This document shows positions 54,624 through 63,733 of a stretch of 64,000 bases of DNA, in pieces. Under the pieces are notes generated by a model. The model was not told the origin of the DNA. It worked only from the letters and a program-made list of their open reading frames with translations, and made no database searches. The stretch is from Nonomuraea muscovyensis (GTDB taxonomy: Bacteria > Actinomycetota > Actinomycetes > Streptosporangiales > Streptosporangiaceae). Location: NCBI RefSeq assembly GCF_014207745.1, contig NZ_JACHJB010000001.1:2480001-2544000 (forward strand), given 5' to 3'. Positions within the stretch are counted from its first letter, which is position 1; the number at the start of each line of letters is the position of its first letter. A program made the position numbers and the translations under genes.

Positions 54624-55757
54624 GTGAGTGAGCAACCGTCCCCAGGCTCGGTGCGCGAGGTCGCGCTGCTGTTCCTGAAGCTCGGCACGATCGCGTTCGG
54701 CGGTCCGGCCGCGCACACCGCGATGATGCGCGACGAGCTGGTGCGCCGCCGCGGCTGGGTCACCGACCAGCGCTTCGTCGACCTGATGGGCGCCACCAAC
54801 CTCGTTCCCGGCCCCAACTCGACCGAGCTCGCGATCCACCTGGGCTACGACCGGGCGCGCTGGCGTGGCCTGCTGGCCGCCGGGATCTGCTTCATCCTGC
54901 CGGCCGCGCTCATCGTCACGGCCCTCGCCTGGGCGTACGTGACCTACGGCGAGACGCCCGCGGTCGAGGGGATCCTGTACGGTGTCGTGCCGGCCGTGAT
55001 CGCGATCATCGTGCACGCGCTGTTCGGCCTGCTGCGCACCGTGGTCAAGAACGTCTGGCTCGGCCTGCTGGCCGCCGCGGCGCTGGCCGCGTACCTGCTG
55101 GGAGTGAACGAGCTGCTGGTGCTGGCGGCGGGCGGCCTGCTCGCGGGCGGCGTCCTGCTGGCCCGGCGCGCGGGGCGCGGCGCGCACGGGCTGGTCGCGG
55201 TGCCGCTGCTGGGCCTCGGCGACCCGACCGGCGGCCAGCTCACCCAGCTCTTCCTGACCATGCTCAAGATCGGCGCCGTGCTGTACGGCAGCGGGTACGT
55301 CCTGCTGGCCTTCCTGCGCGGCGACTTCGTGGACCGGCTCGGCTGGCTCACCGAGCAGCAGCTCATCGACGCCGTGTCCATCGGCCAGGTCACCCCCGGG
55401 CCGGTGTTCACCACGGCGACCTTCATCGGCTACGTGATCGCCGGGCCCGCCGGGGCGTTCCTCGCCACCGTGGCGATCTTCCTGCCGTCGTTCGTGTTCG
55501 TCGGGCTGCTCACGAAGATCACTGACCGGCTGCGCTCCTCCGACTGGACCTCGGCCCTGCTGGACGGGGTCAACGCCGCCGCGTTCGCCCTCATGGCCGG
55601 CGTGTCCTACCAGCTCGGCCGGACGGCGATCGTCGATCCGCTCACGGTGGCGATCGCGCTGGCGACCCTCGTGCTGCTGTGGCGGACCCGGCTCAACAAC
55701 GCGTGGTACATCGCGGCGGGCGCCTTGATCGGCCTGGCTCACACGCTGCTCACCTGA
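54624..55757 (+). CDS. chrA: Chromate efflux transporter ChrA
   Basis: 377 aa from GTG 54624 with AAGGA upstream (GTG 54609 is the alternative). Two CHR domains: the first has FGGPAAHTAMM and NLVPGPNSTELAIHLGY, the second GSGYVLLAFLRGDFV and GQVTPGPVFTTATFIGY. The protein exports chromate across the membrane. No chrB or chrR regulator is nearby. Confidence 0.93.
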   Translation: MSEQPSPGSVREVALLFLKLGTIAFGGPAAHTAMMRDELVRRRGWVTDQRFVDLMGATNLVPGPNSTELAIHLGYDRARWRGLLAAGICFILPAALIVTALAWAYVTYGETPAVEGILYGVVPAVIAIIVHALFGLLRTVVKNVWLGLLAAAALAAYLLGVNELLVLAAGGLLAGGVLLARRAGRGAHGLVAVPLLGLGDPTGGQLTQLFLTMLKIGAVLYGSGYVLLAFLRGDFVDRLGWLTEQQLIDAVSIGQVTPGPVFTTATFIGYVIAGPAGAFLATVAIFLPSFVFVGLLTKITDRLRSSDWTSALLDGVNAAAFALMAGVSYQLGRTAIVDPLTVAIALATLVLLWRTRLNNAWYIAAGALIGLAHTLLT

Positions 55758-55856
55758 CGCTCACGGCTGGTCGGGTCCCCTACCCCGATCATCGCCGTGA
55801 TCACGTCCGGGCGGGGTGCCGCGAGCGGCGGCTCGCACCGCTCGCAGCGGGAACGG

Positions 55857-57077
55857 TCACCTGGACGCGAGCATGCCGTGCGGGTCGAGCACGTACTTGC
55901 GCGCCGCGCCCTCGTCGAACTCGTGGTAGCCGCGCGGGGCGTCGTCCAGCGAGATCGGCGTGGCGTTGACCGCCTTGGCGATCTGCACCCGGTCGTGCAG
56001 GATCGCCATCATGAGCTGGCGGTTGTACCTCATGACGGGGCACTGGCCGGTGACGAGACTGTGCGACTTGGCCCAGCCGAGGCCGATCCGGATCGACAGC
56101 GAGCCGTGCCTGGCCGCCTCGTCCGCCGCGCCGGGGTCCCCGGTCACGTACAGGCCGGGAATGCCGAGCGCGCCACCCGCACGGGTGACGTCCATCAGCG
56201 TGTTGAGCACGGTGGCGGGCCGCTCGGCCTCCGACTCGTGGCCGTGTCCGCGGGCCTCGAAGCCGACGGCGTCCACGGCGCAGTCCACCTCGGGCTCGCC
56301 GAGGATCTGCTCGATCTGGTCCTTCGGCTCGCCCATGGCCACGTTGACGGTCTCGCAGCCGAAGCTGTGGGCCTGGTCCAGGCGTTCCTTGTTCAGGTCG
56401 CCGACGATGACGACGGCGGCGCCGAGCAGGTACGCCGAGCACGCGGCGGCGAGCCCGACGGGGCCGGCTCCGGCGATGTAGACGGTCGCGCCCGGCTTCA
56501 CCCCGGCGCTCACGCAGCCGTGGAACCCGGTCGGGAAGATGTCCGCGAGCATGGCCAGATCGAGGATCTTCTCCATCGCCCGTTCCTTGTCCGGGAACTT
56601 GAGCAGGTTCCAGTCGGCGTACGGCACCAGGACGTAGGCGGCCTGGCCGCCCACCCAGCCGCCCATGTCGACGTAGCCGTAGGCGGAGCCGGGCCGGTCC
56701 GGGTTGACGTTCTCGCAGACGCCGGTCTTGCCCTCCTTGCAGTTGCGGCAGCGGCCGCAGGCGATGTTGAACGGCACGGACACGAGGTCGCCGGTCTTGA
56801 TGAACTCCACGTCGGGACCGGTGTCGACCACCTCGCCGGTGATCTCGTGGCCGAGGATGAGGCCCTGCGGGGCCGTGGTGCGGCCGCGGACCATGTGCTG
56901 GTCGCTGCCGCAGATGTTGGTGGCGACGGCCTTGAGTATGGCCGCGTGGGGCAGCTTGCGGCCCACGTTGCCCGGGTTCACACCCGGGCCGTCCTTGAGC
57001 TCGTAGCCGGGGTAGTCGGTCTCGCGTACCTCGACCTTGCCTGGCCCCTCGTAGGAGACGCCCCTGTTACCGGGCAT
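55857..57077 (-). CDS. Zinc-dependent formaldehyde dehydrogenase-like MDR enzyme (FdhA type)
   Basis: 406 aa medium-chain dehydrogenase of the glutathione-independent formaldehyde dehydrogenase family. Catalytic zinc site NICGSDQH (C56) and GHE (H77, E78); structural zinc CGRCRNC...C; NAD loop GAGPVGLAAA. The long loop AFDAVGFEARG-type region is VDAVGFEARGHGHESEAE here, typical of this family. It converts aldehyde to acid with NAD held tightly. It may remove formaldehyde from the SBP56 reaction (inference). Convergent with chrA. Confidence 0.9.
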   Translation of the reverse strand: MPGNRGVSYEGPGKVEVRETDYPGYELKDGPGVNPGNVGRKLPHAAILKAVATNICGSDQHMVRGRTTAPQGLILGHEITGEVVDTGPDVEFIKTGDLVSVPFNIACGRCRNCKEGKTGVCENVNPDRPGSAYGYVDMGGWVGGQAAYVLVPYADWNLLKFPDKERAMEKILDLAMLADIFPTGFHGCVSAGVKPGATVYIAGAGPVGLAAACSAYLLGAAVVIVGDLNKERLDQAHSFGCETVNVAMGEPKDQIEQILGEPEVDCAVDAVGFEARGHGHESEAERPATVLNTLMDVTRAGGALGIPGLYVTGDPGAADEAARHGSLSIRIGLGWAKSHSLVTGQCPVMRYNRQLMMAILHDRVQIAKAVNATPISLDDAPRGYHEFDEGAARKYVLDPHGMLASR

Positions 57078-57180
57078 GACGATGCCCTCTTTCCTTGTGC
57101 GCGGTGCGGATGGTCGGTCGTCACGTGGTCACGATCACCTCCCCTGTCCGGGACGCCGGCGGCGGCCGGGGTGGCCCACG

Positions 57181-57400
57181 CGGTCGCGGATCCGATTCGA
57201 CCCGGCCATCCTTGGCAGGCGCATCGCAGCGCACGACTTCCGGCGCACGTTCATCGGCGAACTGCTCGACGCCGGCGTGGAGCTGGCCACCGCCCAGGCT
57301 CTCGTCGGCCATCCCTCCCCCCACCATCGCACGGTACGACCGGCGGCCGGAGAAGACCAGGCCGCGGTCAACCGGCTGCGCACGCGGCACCAGCCTGCGC
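57181..57400 (+). pseudogene. Tyrosine recombinase (phage integrase) C-terminal relic with frameshifts
   Basis: Frame 1 gives AAHDFRRTFIGELLDAGVEL and ATAQALVGHPSP, the H-x2-R and GH boxes of tyrosine recombinases. After the C-run near 57312-57327 the expected nucleophile segment continues in frame 2 as TIARYDRRPE, then frame 1 again gives DQAAVNRL. So the gene is cut at its 5' end and shifted at least once in the catalytic tail. No att site or other phage gene is visible. The surrounding 57078-57573 gap holds nothing else. Confidence 0.75.
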
Positions 57401-57573
57401 CGGTCCGCAGTACCGAAGACAGGCGGAGGCGGAGGCCCGCTCCTGCGCCTGCGCCGACCGGAGGCAGCGCCGGGGGAGACGCTGGGACATGGGGCGGAGA
57501 CAGCCGGCCATTCTGCGGACCGGCGAACCTTCCTAGGGTTGACCGCACAACCTCACTACCAGGGAGTTTCTTC

Positions 57574-58497
57574 ATGCGCGCGGTCCTTCAGCATTCCTTC
57601 GGCGGTCCCGAAGTCCTGCGAGTCGTCGAGACCGAGCGGCCCGAGCCGCTGTCCGGCGAGGTGTTGATCCGGGTGCGGGCCGCCGGGGTGAACCCGGTTG
57701 ACGCCGCCGTGCGGTCCGGCGTCTACCCGCTGCTCGGCGAGCCGCCGTTCGGGGTCGGCTGGGATGTGTCCGGGGTCGTGGCGCAGGCGGCTCCCGGCGC
57801 CAGGTACAAGGTGGGCGACGAGGTGTACGGCATGCCGTTCTTCCCCCGCGCCGCGACCGGCTACGCCGAGTATGTCGCCACGCCCTCCCGCCAGGTCGCC
57901 CGCAAGCCCGCCTCCCTCGACCACGTCCAGGCCGCGGCCCTTCCGCTGGCCGGACTGACCGCGTGGCAGGGGCTGGTGGACGCGGCGCAGGTCAGGGCGG
58001 GTGACCGGGTGCTGATCCACCGGGCCGCGGGAGGCGTCGGGCACCTGGCGGTGCAGATCGCCAAGGCTCGCGGCGCGTACGTGATCGCGCTGGCCAGCGC
58101 GGGCAAGCACGAGTTCGTCCGGTCTCTCGGCGCCGATGAGGTGATCGACTACCAGAAAGTCGACTTCACCGCGGCGGTCGAGGACGCGGACGTCGTCTTC
58201 GACTCCAACGCCCAGGGCGCGGGCTCGCTGGCCGTGCTCAAGCCCGGCGGGGTGCTCGTCAGCATCATGGAGCACGGCGACGCCGAGCTCGCCGCACGGG
58301 TGGAGGCCGCGGGGCGCCGCTTCGCGGGGGTGTCGGTCGAGCCCGACCACGTGGCGCTGGAGGCCATCGCCGAGCTGGTCGACGCCGGTGCGATCCACCC
58401 GCACGTCCAGGAGACCTTCCCGCTGGAGGAGGCCGGGAAGGCGCACGAGGTGCTGGAGGCGGGCCAGGTCCGCGGCAAGCTCGTCCTGACGGTATAA
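57574..58497 (+). CDS. NADPH:quinone oxidoreductase-like MDR protein
   Basis: 307 aa zinc-free medium-chain reductase. GVNPVDAAVRSG near the N-terminus; nucleotide motif AAGGVGHLAVQIAK. ATG 57574 with AGGGA upstream; the open frame upstream belongs to the integrase relic. It ends 8 bp before an AraC-type gene that may be cotranscribed. Likely reduces quinones or enones. Confidence 0.92.
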   Translation: MRAVLQHSFGGPEVLRVVETERPEPLSGEVLIRVRAAGVNPVDAAVRSGVYPLLGEPPFGVGWDVSGVVAQAAPGARYKVGDEVYGMPFFPRAATGYAEYVATPSRQVARKPASLDHVQAAALPLAGLTAWQGLVDAAQVRAGDRVLIHRAAGGVGHLAVQIAKARGAYVIALASAGKHEFVRSLGADEVIDYQKVDFTAAVEDADVVFDSNAQGAGSLAVLKPGGVLVSIMEHGDAELAARVEAAGRRFAGVSVEPDHVALEAIAELVDAGAIHPHVQETFPLEEAGKAHEVLEAGQVRGKLVLTV

Positions 58498-58505
58498 AGC
58501 GGTAC

Positions 58506-59435
58506 ATGGACATCCTCACGGAGGCGCTGGAGTCGATGCGGACCGGGCATCCCACCTCGGTCCGCACCGACGGCCACGCGCCGTGGGGGTTGCGGTTGCC
58601 GCCCGCCGCGGGCGCCGGCTTCCACGTGGTGCTGCACGGCTCGTGCTGGCTCGTCCCCGTGGACGCCCCGCACCTGGAGCCGATCTCGCTGGACGTCGGC
58701 GACGTGGTGTTCCTGCGCAGCGGCTCCCGGTTCGTCCTGGCCGACCACCCCAGCACGCCGGGCGAGGTGCCCGGGCCGGAGCGCTACACCAAGGCGCCGC
58801 CGATCGGGTCGGTCGTGCTCGGGGACGGCGGGCCGCGCACCAGCCTGCTGTGCGGCAACTACCACCTCGACATGGCCCGGCCCCATCCGCTGGTCCGGCA
58901 GTTGCCGGAGGTGGTCCACCTGCGCACCGGGCACGGCCGCCATGCCGAGCTGAGCGCCGCGGTCCGGCTGCTCGGCGCGGAGCTGGACGACCCGCGCATC
59001 GGCTCGGAGGGCATCGTGCCCGCGCTGATCGACTCGTTGCTGCTGTACATCCTGCGCGCCTGGCTGGCGGAGCAGCCCGCCGAAGCCGAAGGCTGGTCGG
59101 CCGCGCTCCGCGACCCCGCCGTCGCCCCGGCGCTGGCGGCCATCCACGACACCCCCTCGGCCCCGTGGACGGTCGAATCGCTGGCCGAACGGTCCGGGCT
59201 CTCCCGCGCCGCCTTCGCCAGGAAGTTCGCCGCGCTGGTCGGCGAGCCGCCCATGGCCTACCTGACCCGCTGGCGCATGACGCTGGCCGCCAAGCTGCTG
59301 CGCGACTCCGACGTCCCGCTGATCTCCGTCGCCGCCCGGACGGGCTACAGCACGGAGTTCGCCCTGGCCAAGGCCTTCAAGCGGGAGTACGGCATCGCCC
59401 CCGGCGGCTACCGTCGCCAGGCCAGGGCCGCCTGA
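58506..59435 (+). CDS. AraC-family regulator with cupin domain
   Basis: 309 aa. An N-terminal cupin_6-type domain (about 10-190) and a C-terminal double HTH (about 205-305; TVESLAERSGLSRAAFARKF and ISVAARTGYSTEFALAKAFKREYG). It follows the quinone oxidoreductase by 8 bp and may control it. Such pairs are common in actinomycetes. Confidence 0.92.
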   Translation: MDILTEALESMRTGHPTSVRTDGHAPWGLRLPPAAGAGFHVVLHGSCWLVPVDAPHLEPISLDVGDVVFLRSGSRFVLADHPSTPGEVPGPERYTKAPPIGSVVLGDGGPRTSLLCGNYHLDMARPHPLVRQLPEVVHLRTGHGRHAELSAAVRLLGAELDDPRIGSEGIVPALIDSLLLYILRAWLAEQPAEAEGWSAALRDPAVAPALAAIHDTPSAPWTVESLAERSGLSRAAFARKFAALVGEPPMAYLTRWRMTLAAKLLRDSDVPLISVAARTGYSTEFALAKAFKREYGIAPGGYRRQARAA

Positions 59436-59455
59436 CGAAGCGGCGGCCCTCCACC

Positions 59456-59875
59456 TCACACGGGCAGCAGCACCGACAGCCCCCACAACATCGCCTGCAG
59501 GATGACGATGCCGGCGACGACGCGGATGATCACCAGCTTCCACACGAGCACGTCCGCCACGCGCCGCTCGGTCACCTGCTTCGGCGTTTCGTCCCCACCC
59601 GGGATGGGGCCGAGCAGGGCGGGCCCTGATCCCGGACGTCGCCACAGGCCCGCGACCAGCAGGATCGCCGCGCCCGCCGCGCACGCCTGCGACACCAACC
59701 CGGCCAGTGCCGAGAGCGGGCCGCCGGGCGCCGCGCCACGGCTCGCCAGGTGAAGGGCACCGGTCACGCCGAACAGGACGATGGCGACGGCATCCGCGCA
59801 CAGGACCCTGTGACGGCGCCAGAGCACTGCCACCGCGATGGAGATCGGCCCCGTCACGCCCCGACCGTAACGCAT
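59456..59875 (-). CDS. Small membrane protein of unknown function
   Basis: 139 aa from ATG 59875 (GTG 59857 also possible) with three or four helices (about 10-35, 42-75 and 112-135) and a basic loop. No family recognised. Divergent from the sigma-factor gene and convergent with the AraC gene. Confidence 0.55.
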   Translation of the reverse strand: MRYGRGVTGPISIAVAVLWRRHRVLCADAVAIVLFGVTGALHLASRGAAPGGPLSALAGLVSQACAAGAAILLVAGLWRRPGSGPALLGPIPGGDETPKQVTERRVADVLVWKLVIIRVVAGIVILQAMLWGLSVLLPV

Positions 59876-59952
59876 CCCGCCACGACGAGGCAGGCCCAAG
59901 CTCCGCCGGAGGCGGGGTGAAAGCAATGCGGCCCTCCGGTGGAGTAAGGGGT

Positions 59953-60570
59953 GTGACTGCCAATGTGAGGGCTCCGGATCGCACCGATCCAGCGGAGACG
60001 ATCAGCGACGCGGCCCTGCTGGAGCTGTCGCGCCGCCGCCCCGAGCGGTTCGGTGAGGTCTACGACCGGTACGTGGGCGAGATCCACGCCTACCTGGGGC
60101 GGCGGCTCGACCGGCAGGCCGCCGACGATCTCACCGCGGAGGTGTTCCTCGCCGCGTTCAAGAAGCGCGAGACGTTCGATCCCGAGCGCGGAGAGGTCCG
60201 GCCGTGGTTGTACGGCTTCGCCACCAACCTGATCGCGTCGCACCGGCGTACCGAGATCAGACGGCTGGCCGCGGTGCAGCGCAACGCGGCCCTGTACGAC
60301 GGCGCGGACGACGGTCACGAGGAGCGCGTGCTCACCCGTATCGACGCCGTGAGCGCACAGGGGCGGCTCGCGGCGGAGTTGCGCGCGCTGCCCGACGGGG
60401 ACCGGGACGTGCTGCTGCTGAGCGCGCTGGGCGAGCTGAGCCATGACGAGGTGGCCAAGGCGCTCGACATCCCGTACGGCACCGTCGGGTCGCGGTTGTC
60501 ACGGGTGCGCAGGAAGCTTCGGGCCGCCCTGGGCGGCGTCAACCCCATGCGTGGAGGCTCTGATGGATGA
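59953..60570 (+). CDS. ECF-type RNA polymerase sigma factor
   Basis: 205 aa from GTG 59953 with GGAG upstream (ATG 59926 possible). Region 2 (RPERFGEVYDRYVGEIHAYLGRRL, then LTAEVFLAAFKKRETFD) and region 4 (LLLSALGELSHDEVAKALDIPYGTVGSRLSRVRRKL) are clear. It overlaps by 8 bp the next gene, a membrane CU044_5270-type protein that is its likely anti-sigma partner. Confidence 0.9.
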   Translation: MTANVRAPDRTDPAETISDAALLELSRRRPERFGEVYDRYVGEIHAYLGRRLDRQAADDLTAEVFLAAFKKRETFDPERGEVRPWLYGFATNLIASHRRTEIRRLAAVQRNAALYDGADDGHEERVLTRIDAVSAQGRLAAELRALPDGDRDVLLLSALGELSHDEVAKALDIPYGTVGSRLSRVRRKLRAALGGVNPMRGGSDG

Positions 60571-61603
60571 CTACCAGGCGGTGCGGGAGCTGCTGCCCGC
60601 GCCGCCGCTCTCGCCCGAGGTCGAACGGGCCGGGCGCGAGCGGCTGGCCGCCGCGTTCGCCCGGGAGCGGGTCCGGCGCAGCCGCAGGACCGCCAGGTGG
60701 AGCGCGCTGGGGCTCGGCATGGCGGGGGCCGCCGCCGCGGCGGCCATCGTGTTCGCGCAGTCGGTGCCCACGGGCGCGCCCGCCACGTCCGGCACGGTCG
60801 CCCAGGCGGACGGCAAGCGGTTCCTGCTGGTCGCGGCGGCCACCGTGGCCGCCATGCCCGACGAGGGCACGTGGTGGGGCAGTAGGGAGGTCCAGGGCCT
60901 GCAGTACCGCGATCCGGGCGGCCGGTACGTCCTGCACGAGAGCACGTCGATCGAGACCTGGATCCCCGCGGATCCCGAAGGGCTCACCTGGTACCGCGAG
61001 ACCCCACAAGGGGTCAGGCCCGCGACGCCCCGGGACGAGGCGGCCTGGCGTGCCGACGGCTCACCCACGTCGTGGACCTACGACGGGGCCGGGGAGCGGG
61101 AAGGCCCCGGTGTCGTCCGGGCGGAGCCCGGCGAACAGCGGACCTGGTCCACCGAGGACTGGGACTTCCGCATCGTCACGGCCGGCAAGCCGCTGACCAA
61201 GATGGGCGATCTCCCCGGCACCCCCGAGGGGCTCAAGACGCTCTTCGGCGGGGACGACCGCACGACCGTCGACACGGCGGCGCGGCTGCTGGTCTTCGCG
61301 CCGGTGACGAGCGAGACCCGGGCCGCCGCATACCGGCTGCTCGCCTCGACACCCGGGGTCGCCGCCGTCGGGCAGGTGACCGACGTCCTGGGCCGGACCG
61401 GGCAGGCGATCGAGTACGAGTCCGGGGAGTTCGCCCTGTCCGGCCGGGTGGGGGCGACCAGGACCCGGCTGGTGATCGACCCCGTCACCGGCAAGCCGCT
61501 TTCCCTTGAGACCCGTTCCGCCGCGGACGGCCTGCTCCGGCTGTACACCGCGATCCAGGACAGCCGCTGGGCGGATGAGAACCCGTTGAAGGAGAAGAAA
61601 TGA
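60563..61603 (+). CDS. CU044_5270 family protein, putative anti-sigma partner
   Basis: 346 aa. A cytosolic N-terminus of about 45 residues with a charged helix (VERAGRERLAAAFARERVRRS), one membrane helix (about 47-68), then an outside domain with RPATPRDEAAWRADGSPTSW and a C-terminal VIDPVTGKPLSLETR block. The layout is that of a membrane anti-sigma factor, and it overlaps the sigma gene. It is paralogous to the next gene. Confidence 0.82.
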   Translation: MDDYQAVRELLPAPPLSPEVERAGRERLAAAFARERVRRSRRTARWSALGLGMAGAAAAAAIVFAQSVPTGAPATSGTVAQADGKRFLLVAAATVAAMPDEGTWWGSREVQGLQYRDPGGRYVLHESTSIETWIPADPEGLTWYRETPQGVRPATPRDEAAWRADGSPTSWTYDGAGEREGPGVVRAEPGEQRTWSTEDWDFRIVTAGKPLTKMGDLPGTPEGLKTLFGGDDRTTVDTAARLLVFAPVTSETRAAAYRLLASTPGVAAVGQVTDVLGRTGQAIEYESGEFALSGRVGATRTRLVIDPVTGKPLSLETRSAADGLLRLYTAIQDSRWADENPLKEKK

Positions 61604-62496
61604 GATTCACCCTCGCTGTCACCGCCGGACTCGTCTTCGCCGGTGTGACCGCCGCCCCCGCCTCCGCCGACGCGCCGGAGGGCGCGTACTGGCGGGTCGA
61701 GACGACCATCACCATGACGCATCCCCGCCCGGTCGGCAGCGGCTACCACCTGACCCAGCGCCGGGTCAGCACCGAGTGGCTGTCGCCCGAGGGCAGGAGC
61801 TGGCACGGCTTCCGCGAACTGGGCGCCAGGCCCGCGACGCCGAAGGACGAGGCCGCCTGGCGCGCGGACGGTTCGCCGACGACGTGGGCGTACCGGACGG
61901 AGGGGATGAAGATCCGCCTGTCCACCGAACCGGGCAAGGGCTCTGTCACGCAGGCCGAGGGCCAGCCTGCGGGATTCCGTCTGGGCGAGAAGTATGTGAC
62001 GTACCAGCAGCTCCAGTCGCTGCCCACGGACGCCGGGGTGCTCAGGAAGCAGTTGTCCGCGGAGGTCGACGCCTGGATCGACGAGGCCGCCGAGGAGGCC
62101 AAGACCACCAGCCCGAACTCCAGGAAGGACGACTGGCTGGTCAACAGGGACAGGTACGTGGCCCAGCGGGCGATCGAGCTGCTGTACGCGAACCCGGTGC
62201 CGGAGAAGGTCAGGGCCGCCGCCTACCAGGTGCTGAAGACGACCAAGGGCGTCGTCGACCTCGGCCGGGCCAAGGACCCGCTGGGCCGCTCCGGCCGGAA
62301 GCTGGCCCTGCCCGTCCCCTCCAACCGCGACTCGGTGCTCAAGCAGGCGTTCCTGGTGGACGCGAAGACCAGCACGCTGCTGGCCATGTACACCGATCTC
62401 AAGGACGGCGGCAAGCAGATGCTCGGCAAGTCCGGCGTGCAGACGTACGAGGTCGGCTGGACGAACGACAAGCCCGCCGTTCCGGGCGCGCGCTGA
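61600..62496 (+). CDS. Secreted CU044_5270-like paralogue
   Basis: 298 aa with a cleavable signal peptide (ends ASA, about residue 24) instead of a membrane anchor. The mature part repeats the block RPATPKDEAAWRADGSPTTW and the later RAAAYQVLKTT region seen in the previous gene. ATGA overlap. It may be a free ligand or modulator of the anti-sigma protein's outside domain (inference). Confidence 0.8.
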   Translation: MRFTLAVTAGLVFAGVTAAPASADAPEGAYWRVETTITMTHPRPVGSGYHLTQRRVSTEWLSPEGRSWHGFRELGARPATPKDEAAWRADGSPTTWAYRTEGMKIRLSTEPGKGSVTQAEGQPAGFRLGEKYVTYQQLQSLPTDAGVLRKQLSAEVDAWIDEAAEEAKTTSPNSRKDDWLVNRDRYVAQRAIELLYANPVPEKVRAAAYQVLKTTKGVVDLGRAKDPLGRSGRKLALPVPSNRDSVLKQAFLVDAKTSTLLAMYTDLKDGGKQMLGKSGVQTYEVGWTNDKPAVPGAR

Positions 62497-62537
62497 CCCG
62501 CCGGTCCCGGCACAGGGGCCGGGGCCGCGGCGGTGGG

Positions 62538-63671
62538 TCAGGAGGAGTGCACGGCGGGCTCGGTGAGGCGGTTGCTGAAGCGGGCGAGCATGGTGGTCTG
62601 AATCGTCTCGGGGAACAGCCTGGCGAGGATCGGCGGGGTGCGCCAGTTGGCGGGATTACGCCTGGCCAGCCGGGAGACCAGGGAGATGCGCGGGTAGCGG
62701 TCCTTCTCGTAGGCACGCAGCCGTGCCGCCGGATCGTCGTCCCCCTTGGCCAGCTCGCGCCCGAGCACCCACGCGTCCTCCAGGGTCTGGTTGGCGCCCT
62801 GCCCCAGGGTGGGCGGCATGGTGTGGGCGGCGTCGCCGATCAGGGTGATGCGGCCCTCTCCCACCACCGGGCGGACCTTGTTCCAGTGGTGCCCGAAGAA
62901 TTCGAGGTCGCCCTCGGTGGCGGCGGCGAGCACCTCGGGAACGGGCGACGCCCAGTGCCCGAACCGTCTCCTCAGCTCGGCCAGCGGCGCGGCGGGCCGC
63001 GGGTCGGCAGGCGACCAGCGCACGTCGAACCACCACTGCAGCAGTCCCCCGCCCACCGGCATGAGGCCGCACGCGCCCTCCCTTCCCGAGATCATCAGGT
63101 GGCGGGCGGTGTCGGTGATGTCGATGTCGATCGGGCTGAGCCCCTGCCAGGTGCCGAACGTCGCCGGCCGGACGGTGCCCTCGCCCCACAGGTGGCGCCG
63201 GACGACCGAGTGGTGGCCGTCGGCCCCGATGAGCAGGTCTGCCGTGTCCGTCGAGCCGTCACTGAAGGTCGCCGTGACCCGGCCCTGGTCCTGCGTGACG
63301 GCCCGGCAGCTCGCGCCGTAGCGGACGAGGCCGTCGGGGAGCCCTTCGGCCAGGCGTCGCTGCAGGTCACGGCGGGCGATCGCCTGGGTGACGAAGCCGT
63401 AGCGGTCGGCCGCGTGGGCGATGTCCATGCTGGTGCGCAGCCGGCCGTCGTGGGTGAGCGCGTCGATGCGGTCGATGCGGGCGCCCACGCCGTCGAGGCT
63501 GACGCCGAGGTCGGCCAGGACGGCGTTGCCGTTGCTCCAGACGAGCACCGCCTTGCCGCCGGTCCGGGGGCCGGGGGCCTGCTCGTGGACCCGCACGCGG
63601 TGGCCGGCGGCCAGCAGCGCGCGTGACACGGCGAGCCCGCCGACCCCGGCGCCTATGACGAGAACGTCCAT
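62538..63671 (-). CDS. FAD-dependent aromatic-type monooxygenase
   Basis: 377 aa. FAD motifs are complete: GAGVGGLAVSRALLAAGH (start), DLLIGADGHHSVVR (the DG motif) and LIGDAAHTMPPTLGQGANQTLEDA (GD motif). It belongs to the PHBH-like class A hydroxylases, which add oxygen to aromatic or polyketide compounds. Divergent from a MarR gene across the palindrome at 63685-63713, so it is probably induced by a phenolic ligand or drug. Confidence 0.92.
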   Translation of the reverse strand: MDVLVIGAGVGGLAVSRALLAAGHRVRVHEQAPGPRTGGKAVLVWSNGNAVLADLGVSLDGVGARIDRIDALTHDGRLRTSMDIAHAADRYGFVTQAIARRDLQRRLAEGLPDGLVRYGASCRAVTQDQGRVTATFSDGSTDTADLLIGADGHHSVVRRHLWGEGTVRPATFGTWQGLSPIDIDITDTARHLMISGREGACGLMPVGGGLLQWWFDVRWSPADPRPAAPLAELRRRFGHWASPVPEVLAAATEGDLEFFGHHWNKVRPVVGEGRITLIGDAAHTMPPTLGQGANQTLEDAWVLGRELAKGDDDPAARLRAYEKDRYPRISLVSRLARRNPANWRTPPILARLFPETIQTTMLARFSNRLTEPAVHSS

Positions 63672-63684
63672 ATCTCCTCCACAT

Positions 63685-63713
63685 CGGAGTATCTTCGATA
63701 TGAAGATACTCCG
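63685..63713. promoter_or_regulatory. Long MarR-type operator
   Basis: Perfect 12-bp arms CGGAGTATCTTC (63685-63696) and GAAGATACTCCG (63702-63713), 5-nt centre. It lies 14 bp upstream of the monooxygenase start and 20 bp before the MarR start, so it can control both. Confidence 0.8.
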
Positions 63714-63733
63714 GGGAGGAGTAGGTTGGGAAA

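Noticed and set aside
57076-58497. Fusion of integrase-like sequence to the quinone oxidoreductase
   Set aside because: A clear ribosome site and the conserved MRAVLQ start at 57574 show that the oxidoreductase begins there. The upstream frame is open only by chance of GC bias and holds the relic.
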